IMG/VR virus record: IMGVR_UViG_3300042460_000519
Span: 1-64,000 of that record
Direction: 5' to 3' (one strand)
Length of the DNA: 64,000 bases
DNA from: a virus
Of this stretch, positions 39,701 to 48,600 are shown in pieces (within the stretch, counting starts at the first letter, position 1; each line of letters begins with the position of its first letter). The position numbers were made by a program, and so were the translations under genes. The notes beneath the pieces were generated by a model. It saw only the letters and a list, made by a program, of their open reading frames with translations, was not told the origin of the DNA and did not search any database.

Positions 39701-42677
39701 TGTTACAGCTATACCTTTTCCTAGCAATAGTCCAGAAATGCTTGATGGTGGTGGTGTACCTATAGTTACAGATAAATCTAGATTTACAATTTCTAGCATT
39801 AATCATTGCGCAACTCCAGCAAAAGAAAAACAACTAACTGTAGTTTCATATTATGCTTCAATGAAAAATGATTTTGTCAATCAATGGGGACAAATATATT
39901 CATATGATACAGTTGATACAGGATTTCAAAAAAATATTACAGATAACAATTCTTCTACAATTTTTGGTGGAGATACATTTATATCTAGATTTGCATTTAA
40001 AACAAAAATTCCATTCTTTTTTGATAATAGAGTTAATGCTCCTGATGATTCAGATGTGTTCTATGATGAGATTGGTAATGTTGCATATCCAAAATACTGG
40101 CATTCTGCTAGATCCATATTAAAAAATATTGGCGACTTAACTAACTTTATTAGTTATAAAGCACATGAGTTTGATTGCCCTAATGATCCATCAAAAATAG
40201 CTCCAGCAACTACAACAGGAGCATATGGATCATATAGAACATTTTATGATGGATATTTTTATTTATTTGCATATGGTGTACCTAACTTCTATTGTGAAAG
40301 TTCTTATAACACAGACCTTAGACAAGCATTTAATAATAAAGAAGGAGATTTCTGGCCACACGTAACAACAGGTATTCCTGATGATTGGGTACAAGAAACT
40401 TATGTATCTATAGCTAATGATAATACATATACATATAATGTAACATTTTCTAAACAAAATAAAGAAAACTTCTTTAGTCATTTACCATCAGATTGGACTG
40501 ATCAATTATGTTTTACATATTTCCCATTTAGAGCAATCTATTCTGATACACAAAATCAAAATGCTGATGTAAGAGTTAATAATTGGTTAATATATAGAGC
40601 AACGTCATTATTTGATTTTCCTCAAAATTATGGATCTCTTACAGCTTTAGATGGAATTCAAAACAGAGCTATATTGGCTAGGTTTGAAAACAAAACATTA
40701 ATGTATAATAACTTATTAACTATCAATACAAGTAATCCACAAGCTGCTTATGTTGGTAACCCTAATATGTTTAGTGCTCCTCCAGTTGATTTTGCTGAAA
40801 CAGATCTTGGATATGTAGGAAGTCAAAATAAAATGTTATTAAAGATACCACAAGGACAGATCACTGTTGATGCTAAACGTGGACAAATATTTCTTATTGA
40901 AGGTACACAAGCTGTAGATCTATCTGGATTTGGTTCTGGAATGAATAGATTCTTTACAGACCATTTAGCATTTGAAATACTTAGATATTTTCCTAATGTT
41001 TCAACAGATAATCATTTTAATGGAATTGGACTTCATGGAGTGTATGACAGTAAGTTTGAAAGAATTATTCTTACTAAATTAGATTATATTCCTATTGATA
41101 AAGATATTAAATATGATGCTATAACAAAACAATTCTATTTAGAAACAATTATAGATGGCAACAGTGTCATTAGATCAGAAGTTTATTTAACAGATTCTGA
41201 TTATTTTTGTAATAAGTCTTGGACAATATCATTTAACTTCAATACAAAATCTTGGATTTCTTTTCATAGTTATATTCCTAATTGGTACATAGGAGAAAAC
41301 AATTTCTTCTATTCTGGAGTTAATGGATGTTGTACAGATATTGCAGGAGACTTTACAGCAATTGTTGGTACGCTTAATAAAATACCTCCAACTACTACTA
41401 CCACTAGTTCAACTACATCTATATCTACAACAATGGCTCCAAGACTAAAAAAAGATTGTGATTTAGAAGGTGTTATTGTTGAAACATTATGTGAATTAGA
41501 AGGAGATGCAGTTATAACAGTTCCACCATCAACAACAACAACAGTGTGTGTAAGACCATCAGACTTATCACGAATAACATTTTTATCAGGATATCAAATA
41601 GAGCCAGATCCTATTGTTGATTCAACTATAAGTTTTGAAGCTGCATGTGGTGCATTTGGTATATTAACATCTTCATCTACTGCAATTCCTGAAGGATTTA
41701 ATGTTGGTTACTCAACTTTAGAAATAGGAAGCGTTTTGTATTATGATTATAATAATAATGATTGTACATACGTACCTGATGGTTGGTATATAACACAAGA
41801 AGGATTGTATAATGGATTTGTATATTATGTAGAAGGTGGAACATTAACTTCTAAAGACTATTGTGATTGTGGAAGCACTACACCTGATACAACTGTTATT
41901 CCAAATATTCAAGAATGTTGTGGAATATTATTTTCAACTATTGATGGGGTTTATTATAGTGATACTATTACAACAGATATGGCTTTATTAAATATTCCTA
42001 ATTTCAGTTCTACATATGGAATAGCTATGACAGCTAATTACTTATGGAGTGTAACTACAGAGTTCTTAATGTGGGATATTACATTAAGTCCATTCAGTGC
42101 AACATTTAATACAGCTATACCATTCCCAGGAGCATTTACAACTTCTTCAGGAATAGTTGCATTAAACGATACAACACTAATTACAATAGGTGATTATTCT
42201 TCACCACAAGATGTTGTAGAGCTGGTTCTTGATTGCAATGTAACTCCTCCTGCATTTATTTCTACAGTTCAATTTAGTCTACAAGCAGATAGAATTGCAC
42301 TTAGTAATATGTTATATACAACTACAGAAAAATTAATTGTTATTAATCAAGATACAATAACATCTGATTATTATTTAACACAATATGAGTATCCTTCAGG
42401 AATAATTGAATTAGATTTAAATATAGGATCAATAGTTCCAACATCAATATATGAATGTGCATGTATAATATATATAACTACAAGTTTAGATGTGTTATAT
42501 ACAATAGAAAAATCATCTCCTAATTCATTAGTTGAAGTGACAACACTAACATCAAATGCATTTATTTCTGCTACACAAGTGGCAACATGTGTAGGAGGAT
42601 CGTTAATTGATAGTGTAGTAACAACTACAACAACAACCACTATTGCCATTACTACAACATCAACAACAACAGTATAA
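36786..42677 (+). CDS. Large tail nozzle/muzzle-like protein, C-terminal part replaced by adhesin modules (1963 aa)
   Basis: The first about 1,530 residues look like the podovirus nozzle (T7 gp12 / P22 gp10-like) or crass-like muzzle. It opens NTVNQVSKGQLTYALNASVENFDSSSVNYQNEPGN and continues with propeller-like blades (VLIGAHFIQEKNKHIFFITN). It ends in RIILTKLDYIP...KSWISFHSYIPNWYIGENNFFYSG, typical of the last blade. After GCCTDIAGD the character changes: TTTTTSSTTSISTT, a PPSTTTTVCVRPSD module with YSTLEIGSVLYYDYNNNDC shared with the 332-aa protein, another beta-rich domain, and a poly-Thr-Val end. The missing ancestral C terminus seems to lie in the next gene. Confidence 0.72.
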   Translation: MTDNTSQDSTPQGNIKLEYNVASTGLNLDNTVNQVSKGQLTYALNASVENFDSSSVNYQNEPGNEACITFPNEFVLIGAHFIQEKNKHIFFITNPITEESEIGFMENNDCQYQTLVNASCLNFNINYPIHKVVHKITNCTTEIYWTDGFNPRRYLDIENIPWKLKVTSNLCDPTPDIGNLDCNQLKLQPNFNIPELSIVDIRNGGDLTSGTYQFAIQYSDASGNPYTSYYSVTNPCPIADIRTTTPNFNYQVGKSIVISIDNLDETGLFQYFNLAVIKTINDIPSVELVGTYFIDQSIKNITYTGQNQTQIRLTIQDIFEKFPYYELANDLTAVQDVLVWNGLTSIDRINYQSIATQITLQWQTYKIPATENYADELNATNLRGYLRDEVYAFEIVFLLRNGKQTDGFHIPGRLKNVNEAYPDVPNTNSDFIGNGTSAPYWKIYNTASVTGTALGDPIGNATPYQYGEFAYWESEDVYPCNIDLWGDLADQPIRHHKFPDVLVSPIFESVIFGGASSMVMQNDAVFPIGVKIDIDQVRNLIITSSLTKSQKDDIIGFKIVRGNRGTNKSIIAKGILRNVNSYKREEQEFYFPNYPYNDLDVDPFLNQNNNAWLQTAEPWLIIGEALENGKIIIQYTDCNTGKLTTRDDIVAGQTIEICAITRPITLQGKALIGPGNYDVWYSNACGGCRGYRFSWADPFTDNNLALVDNDPYLEGCGIFPGCFFGCDEEWARVDVGGIARTDCNNSFWDGFCKCDASTLDAAQVGYTTQPINVIDLNGGTIKHPRIGRRSSLKTKEQVPLPALSLSQDTNYRYVFNSPETSFGQPFLGTILKLENVIYGAGKGHFVQVKNNAKYKLLSEEAQRDAYASSDKIANLGSYNATALFTAYQTYLQIYINGITRKNYAYSFNSIANYDYWASINNNLGIKQREIDYTQYLIPGVQSVGDPNGIVMNNFQRESSVFIKTIEDRNGIPVTAIPFPSNSPEMLDGGGVPIVTDKSRFTISSINHCATPAKEKQLTVVSYYASMKNDFVNQWGQIYSYDTVDTGFQKNITDNNSSTIFGGDTFISRFAFKTKIPFFFDNRVNAPDDSDVFYDEIGNVAYPKYWHSARSILKNIGDLTNFISYKAHEFDCPNDPSKIAPATTTGAYGSYRTFYDGYFYLFAYGVPNFYCESSYNTDLRQAFNNKEGDFWPHVTTGIPDDWVQETYVSIANDNTYTYNVTFSKQNKENFFSHLPSDWTDQLCFTYFPFRAIYSDTQNQNADVRVNNWLIYRATSLFDFPQNYGSLTALDGIQNRAILARFENKTLMYNNLLTINTSNPQAAYVGNPNMFSAPPVDFAETDLGYVGSQNKMLLKIPQGQITVDAKRGQIFLIEGTQAVDLSGFGSGMNRFFTDHLAFEILRYFPNVSTDNHFNGIGLHGVYDSKFERIILTKLDYIPIDKDIKYDAITKQFYLETIIDGNSVIRSEVYLTDSDYFCNKSWTISFNFNTKSWISFHSYIPNWYIGENNFFYSGVNGCCTDIAGDFTAIVGTLNKIPPTTTTTSSTTSISTTMAPRLKKDCDLEGVIVETLCELEGDAVITVPPSTTTTVCVRPSDLSRITFLSGYQIEPDPIVDSTISFEAACGAFGILTSSSTAIPEGFNVGYSTLEIGSVLYYDYNNNDCTYVPDGWYITQEGLYNGFVYYVEGGTLTSKDYCDCGSTTPDTTVIPNIQECCGILFSTIDGVYYSDTITTDMALLNIPNFSSTYGIAMTANYLWSVTTEFLMWDITLSPFSATFNTAIPFPGAFTTSSGIVALNDTTLITIGDYSSPQDVVELVLDCNVTPPAFISTVQFSLQADRIALSNMLYTTTEKLIVINQDTITSDYYLTQYEYPSGIIELDLNIGSIVPTSIYECACIIYITTSLDVLYTIEKSSPNSLVEVTTLTSNAFISATQVATCVGGSLIDSVVTTTTTTTIAITTTSTTTV

Positions 42678-42679
42678 TT

Positions 42680-43546
42680 ATGTCAAAAACTATTGTAATA
42701 AAGATAACCAAAACAGGACCTAATGCAGGACCTTTTAACATCTCCACAGAGTTTGGGGATGTTCTTGCTACAGATGTTTCTAAAAAACAATTAATAGTTG
42801 GTGTTACATATATTGTTGATGATAATGTTACAAGTATAATACTAGAATCTACAGGAAAATGTCCTGTTAAAAAATTCTTTTTTTTAGAATCTTATACCCC
42901 ATTTGAATATGCTAGTTCAGCATATGTGCAATCAAGAACAGCATGTCTATGGAGACACTTAACAAATATTCAATTGTATAATTCTTACTATGGAATTACA
43001 CAACCATATATAATAGAATACCCTTTTGCTTATCAATACCAAGATGAAATCTTGCAGAACGTAAAAGACTACACTAAAGCGTATGAATATCTTGCTATAC
43101 CAGATGGTGTATTTAATGATAACACACGAATAGAAGTTGATAACAAATGGTTTAACAAAGCTATTCTATATAATGGGCAACAGAGTTCAGGACTATTAGA
43201 ACTAGTAGCTAAACCAATGAATAATCTAAGAGCATATGGTCAATATCCAATATTCAATACTAACAGTAAAACAATCACATATACAAAGAGTGATAACTTC
43301 TATCAGTATAATACATTCTGGGCTTTAAACAAAAGTCCTTATGTTCCAATGTTCAATACAACATGTGAGTCTATGTCAATAGATAAAGTGATTAATGAAG
43401 CTAATATGGACTATGGCACTAGAAGCTTTAAGAAAGCCACGCTAAGAGCAAAAGAATTAAAGGTGAGACATATATTAGATAACAGTTCAGAAACGCATTT
43501 AGTGAGTCAATTTATAATCGCTCCTGCACAAATGTCATACAAGTAA
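42680..43546 (+). CDS. GPF domain fused to probable C-terminal piece of the muzzle (288 aa)
   Basis: Residues 1-72 are a diverged GPF domain (TGPNAGPFNISTEFGDVLATDV...TSIILESTGKCP). From about 75 the sequence is unrelated to the adhesins: SAYVQSRTACLWRHLTNIQLYNSYYGITQPYIIEYPFAYQYQDEILQNVKDYTKAYEYL. That is the kind of segment that follows the SFHSYIPNWYI blade in intact muzzle-like proteins. I infer that one ancestral gene was split by the inserted adhesin cassette and that this protein supplies the muzzle tip. 2-base gap to the previous gene. Confidence 0.58.
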   Translation: MSKTIVIKITKTGPNAGPFNISTEFGDVLATDVSKKQLIVGVTYIVDDNVTSIILESTGKCPVKKFFFLESYTPFEYASSAYVQSRTACLWRHLTNIQLYNSYYGITQPYIIEYPFAYQYQDEILQNVKDYTKAYEYLAIPDGVFNDNTRIEVDNKWFNKAILYNGQQSSGLLELVAKPMNNLRAYGQYPIFNTNSKTITYTKSDNFYQYNTFWALNKSPYVPMFNTTCESMSIDKVINEANMDYGTRSFKKATLRAKELKVRHILDNSSETHLVSQFIIAPAQMSYK

Positions 43547-43547
43547 A

Positions 43548-45626
43548 ATGAAAGGAAAAGTAAAATGCACATGTGGATGGTCATGGAACAAATCTGATTC
43601 TAGTGCTAAGGATATGTATATATGTCATGAGTGTGGTAGAGACAATAGCAACAACATGAAGAATGGTGGTTGGTTAGATAGCTATGCTGATGGTGGAACA
43701 ATGCAAGAACACCAAGAGAACTATAATGATTATAAAATTTCTGCTCCTGAAGGTTTCAAAGGAACTGGATATAGTAACGTAGGACGTAACTATTCTCCTG
43801 CATGGGGAGGACAGTTTCAAATGGGTGGTAATGTATATCCAGTTAATTATGTTCCTCAAGCACAAGAAGGAAAAACAATGTTTAAAAAACCAAGTATTCT
43901 TCAACAAGAATATATTGATCCAATATATTCATATTCTGAAAGAACAAAACTATATCCTTTAGAAGAAAAAGTATTTAAAGAAAGACCTGATGTAGCTGGA
44001 ATGGCTGCTGGAGATAATCGTGTTATTATTAATCCTTGGTCTCCAATAAGTAAAGAGATGAAAGATCTTGTCAGAACAAATGAAACTGCAAGACTTGCAA
44101 TGCGTAATGGATATCCAAGACCTGACTTTGAACTAACTCCAAAACAACAAGAGTTTTTTAACACTGTTCAAAATGGTAAACCTTATTCTGAAGACTTACA
44201 AGATATAAAAGAGACTATTGCTGCTAGAGTAATGACAGGGGATGATAGTGCACAAGACTATACTAAAGAGCAAGAGCTTTATGCAGATAAGTTATTTGAT
44301 GTATTAAAAAAATCAAAAGAATATGCTACTGGAATGTCAGGTATGATGAAATCTAAAATAGGAATGGGTAACGCTTTTGGTCATCCTGCTATTAAAAGAA
44401 TGTCACAAGCTATGCCTAAAACAGGAATGACTCCTGAAGGAACAGGAACACATTATATGTCATCTGTAGATAACTACGCTGTACCAGAATTACAAGATCT
44501 TGGTGAAGAAGAACTAACATTGGTAGATCCTGATTCTAGAAGTAGAGAAGCAATTAGATTTAATTCTCCTGAAGAAGCAAACTATTTTGCAAAAAATTAT
44601 AAAGATGTTGCTCCAATGACAAATATATTTGGAGATTTAAATAGTTTTAAAGCAGGTGGTTCTATTCCAGGAGCTGTAGGATTTACATATGCACGTACGA
44701 AAGGTATTCCTTCTAATGGTCCATATGCAAAGAAAACAATGGCTAGTGCACAGAATGGTGTAGACATGCATGGTTCCCCTATTACAGCTATTGAAAAACA
44801 TAGATATGATATAGATAGAAGTTACTATGATCCAAGAACTAATATAATGAATCTTGGATATGATTATGCTGCATCAGACGATAAAGATAAAATGATTGCA
44901 CATGAAAATTATCATGCTAAGCAACATAAAGAAGGTAGAGATAATTTTGATATAGCGCATAATACAGATAATGAGCAATGGGCAAGAATGCAAAAGCGTC
45001 CACAGATGATGACTACTCCTGAAGTTTGGAATAACTTTTATAATAGAAAAGCTATAGAGTCAGATATGATGATTAATAAAATAGCAGAGAGATTACCTGA
45101 ATCACAGTTTTTTAGAAATGCTGCAGGAGATATAATATATAATAAAATAGTTGATCCAAGACAATATAAGATTCCTTATTCTTTTGAAGGAGAAGCTGAG
45201 TATTATGAAAATACAGGAGAAGAATTTCAGAATGGAGGAGAGATGAGATATTACCAAAATGGTCTTGATTGGAAACCAAAAGGAATGAAAGATGGTGGAT
45301 GGTTAGATGCATATAAAGAAGGAGGAATCATTAAAGATGATAGAGGACAATGGGATCATCCAGGAGAGATAACAGAAATCAATTCTAATGATATAACCAT
45401 GGAAGGAGTACCTTATAATGTTCTTGGTATATCAGACACAGGAGATACAAAACTAATGAAGCCAGGAAAGAACTATAAGTTTAAAGGAAAGAAGGTTACA
45501 GAGTTTCCTATGGCTAAAAATGGATTAAGACAAGAACAAAAAGGTTTGGTGAATTTAGACAATCTACTTAACTTTACAAATTATAATAAACCACAACCAG
45601 GTGGATGGTTGAGCAAATACGAATAA
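43548..45626 (+). CDS. Virion protein with zincin-like metalloprotease domain and GGWL motifs (692 aa)
   Basis: Begins with a zinc-ribbon-like piece (C8-T-C10...C26-HE-C29). NGGWLDSYADGG (about 44-55), DGGWLDAYKEGG (about 583-594) and PGGWLSKYE at the C terminus are repeated short motifs. A domain with DNRVIINPWSPISKEMKDLVRTNETARL lies near 148-180. At H452-E453-N-Y-H456 an HExxH zinc site is followed by E504 (KAIESD), the spacing of a metallopeptidase. It may process virion proteins or open the host cell wall during entry. Protease activity is inferred from the motif only. Confidence 0.65.
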   Translation: MKGKVKCTCGWSWNKSDSSAKDMYICHECGRDNSNNMKNGGWLDSYADGGTMQEHQENYNDYKISAPEGFKGTGYSNVGRNYSPAWGGQFQMGGNVYPVNYVPQAQEGKTMFKKPSILQQEYIDPIYSYSERTKLYPLEEKVFKERPDVAGMAAGDNRVIINPWSPISKEMKDLVRTNETARLAMRNGYPRPDFELTPKQQEFFNTVQNGKPYSEDLQDIKETIAARVMTGDDSAQDYTKEQELYADKLFDVLKKSKEYATGMSGMMKSKIGMGNAFGHPAIKRMSQAMPKTGMTPEGTGTHYMSSVDNYAVPELQDLGEEELTLVDPDSRSREAIRFNSPEEANYFAKNYKDVAPMTNIFGDLNSFKAGGSIPGAVGFTYARTKGIPSNGPYAKKTMASAQNGVDMHGSPITAIEKHRYDIDRSYYDPRTNIMNLGYDYAASDDKDKMIAHENYHAKQHKEGRDNFDIAHNTDNEQWARMQKRPQMMTTPEVWNNFYNRKAIESDMMINKIAERLPESQFFRNAAGDIIYNKIVDPRQYKIPYSFEGEAEYYENTGEEFQNGGEMRYYQNGLDWKPKGMKDGGWLDAYKEGGIIKDDRGQWDHPGEITEINSNDITMEGVPYNVLGISDTGDTKLMKPGKNYKFKGKKVTEFPMAKNGLRQEQKGLVNLDNLLNFTNYNKPQPGGWLSKYE

Positions 45627-45627
45627 T

Positions 45628-48600
45628 ATGAAAGCACAATTTTTAAAAATCGCTAAGTGTAAAACTGATAAAGAGTTTTATAAAAAATATCCAACAGAAG
45701 CAGCTTTCTTCAAAGCTCATCCTGAAGCAAAGACATCTATTAAGAAAGCTCAACTAGGTGCTTATATAGGTGGTGATACTATGAAACCTGCTAAACCAAT
45801 TAATTATCAAGATATATATGATGATCTTGATAAACAACTTACTGGTAGTACAGAACGAGAAAGACTAGAGATGGCAGCAAAGCAAGCAGCAATTGCTGCA
45901 GCATCTAAATCATCTGGTGGTGGTGGAGGTTTTGACATGTCTAGTATGATGAGCATGTTTGGTGGAGGTGGTGAAGGAGGAGGCTCTGTTGGAGAAGGAA
46001 TTATGTCAAGTGGTGGTTTTGGAGCTATAGGTGGAGGTATTGGTGGAGCTAAATATGGTAAGCGTATTCCTAAAGCTCAAGTTGGAACAGATGTTAATGG
46101 TAATGGTATTCCAGATTATTTAGAAAATATCCAACCACAAATGGGCCCAACTCAAAATTTTTCTGCACAATCTTTTCCTCCATTATATTCTCCTAATGCT
46201 CAGCAGACAGGACAGAATTCTTTTCAATCTCCAAATGCATTTGCCACTCCTAATTATGGACAACAGTTCATGAATAATGCTAATCAAACTACTTCAGGTA
46301 TGAGAGGTATTCCTCAAAGTCTTCCAAGTGGTATTGGATATACACCTCCACAAGGTAGTGAAAGTGGCAATGGAGTGGGAGGAGCTTTAAAAGCACTTCC
46401 TTTAGTTGGACCAATTGCTGGTGCAATTGATGCTTTTGCAGAACAGAAAAAGATGAAGGGTTCAGCTGAACAAGCAATGCTTCTTAGTGGGCTTGCATTA
46501 GATCTTTCTAGAATGAGACCTGAACAAACAGAAAGAAAATATGTTCAACCTAAAGATAATGTAATACAACCAGGACAATTAGCTCGTGCACGTGGTGTAG
46601 GAACTAATATATTAACTAGAAATGGTGGAGCAGTTAGAAAAGCACAAGATGGTACAGTTGAAACTCCTCAAATAGATGGTGCTCCTACAGATTGGTATGA
46701 AGAAGGAATGGATAAGGATACATACTATGGATTTAAGAAACAACTTGATGATGCTGGATACCAAGCTATACCAAAACCAGAAAGTGTAAATGTTAGAGAC
46801 ATGCAAGCTATAACTGAAGAACAACCAGATCCTAATCAAATGTCTGGAGAGCAAGCAGCTGCATTTATGGAAATGTATAATAGAGATCAAGGGACATCAA
46901 CTGCAACATTTGATTCTAAATCTGCTAGAGATAACTGGGTTCAGAAAACAGGACTTCCTTGGAGTGAAGCTAAAAGACTTGGATATACATCAGGATCTGC
47001 AAAAGATAATAATAAACTATTAGCTGAATTAAATGATCCTAGATTTAAAAAAGAAAATCTAAGAACAGAAGCTCCTAAGAAAAGTTCTCAAACACGTACA
47101 CCTGTACAACATAGAGATACACCAACAGGAAAACTTGCTCCTATTAAAAAACCTCTAACTCTTGATGAATATTTTAAAGGTAAACCTAAATATACAAAAG
47201 ATCAAGGTGAGATAAGAATGCCTGATGAAGGAACTATGATTGATAGAGTTGGCGAACGTTTGGCTAATCCAGGACAGACACTTGCTAGTTTAGCTAAATA
47301 TGGAGAATTGCCTGCTAGAGGATTTTCTAAAAATGATAAAAATGCTTATGATCAAGTGCTAGGAGTTGCCAATCCTTTTTATTGGGGAAATGCTTTAGTT
47401 AATGCTAAAGATTATGTAACCCAAGGAGAATATAAAAAAGCAGCAATAGAAGCTGCTGATGCATTGCCAGCATTAGGAAAACTTAAATATACTAAATATA
47501 TACCATTCAATAAAGGTCTTCCACCTGCAAGTGTGCGTAGAGCAGGCTATTTAGGAGAAGGTGCTAAAAGACTTAAAGCTGCTCCTGCAAAACAATTACC
47601 TGCAGCTTCACCTAGAATGTTAAAGCAACCATTCACTCCTAACTTTGTTATGTATGAAGATGGTGGAGAAATACAAAATACATACGCCCCTGGTTATCTA
47701 TATGATGATCTTGGATATGAACCATTAAATGATTCTAATGTAAAACAATATTATCATGGAGGAGGCATTCCAAGAGCACAAGGTGGTTTCTCAAGTTTTA
47801 TGGGAGCAGGAGGTACAGATATGTTAAATAGTGCAGTTGGTCAAGGGTTTAACAATAGTGCAGGATATCAAATGGGTAGTGCTATTGGAAACATAGCAAA
47901 TGTAATTCCTGGTGTAGGACCTGTAGTTGGAGCTATTGCTGCACCTATTTTAGGTACTATTGGTGGAGCATTAGATCAAGCATTTGGTGATGCTGGAAAA
48001 ATAAAAAAATTCCAAGCAAAAGCAAAGAAAAATACAGAGGGTGCAGCAATGAATAATATGGCTCAAGGAATACAAGCTGGAAATGCTAGTGTAATGGAAG
48101 ATGGTGGATGGGTTAGTAATGATTGGCAACCACAAGTTATAGCTTCATTTGGTGGTCTTGACCAACAAGACTTTTATGACTATGCACATGATGGAATGGA
48201 ATCATTAAGAGCAGGAGGTCACATAAGAGGAGAATATCAACCTATTAGTAATAGAGGTATGGAACAATATGCTATGGGTGGTGAAGTTAAAACTACCTGG
48301 GGTGGACATGCTGAAACTATTTCACATAATCCATATATGCCAGGATCAGGAGAAACTATTATGTTCAGAGGAAAATCACATGATGAATCTGATGGTAATG
48401 GTAATACAGGTATAGGTGTTAAATATGGTAAGGGTGGACATGATAGCTATACAGACTATGCTGAATATGGAACTCAAGAAGCTGATGCTGATGTAGAAGT
48501 TGAAAGAGGAGAACCAGCTGCAGAATTACAAGATGCTAATGGTGAAAAGAATTTAACAGTGTATGGTAATTTAAAAATTCCTAATCAATATATAGATCTT

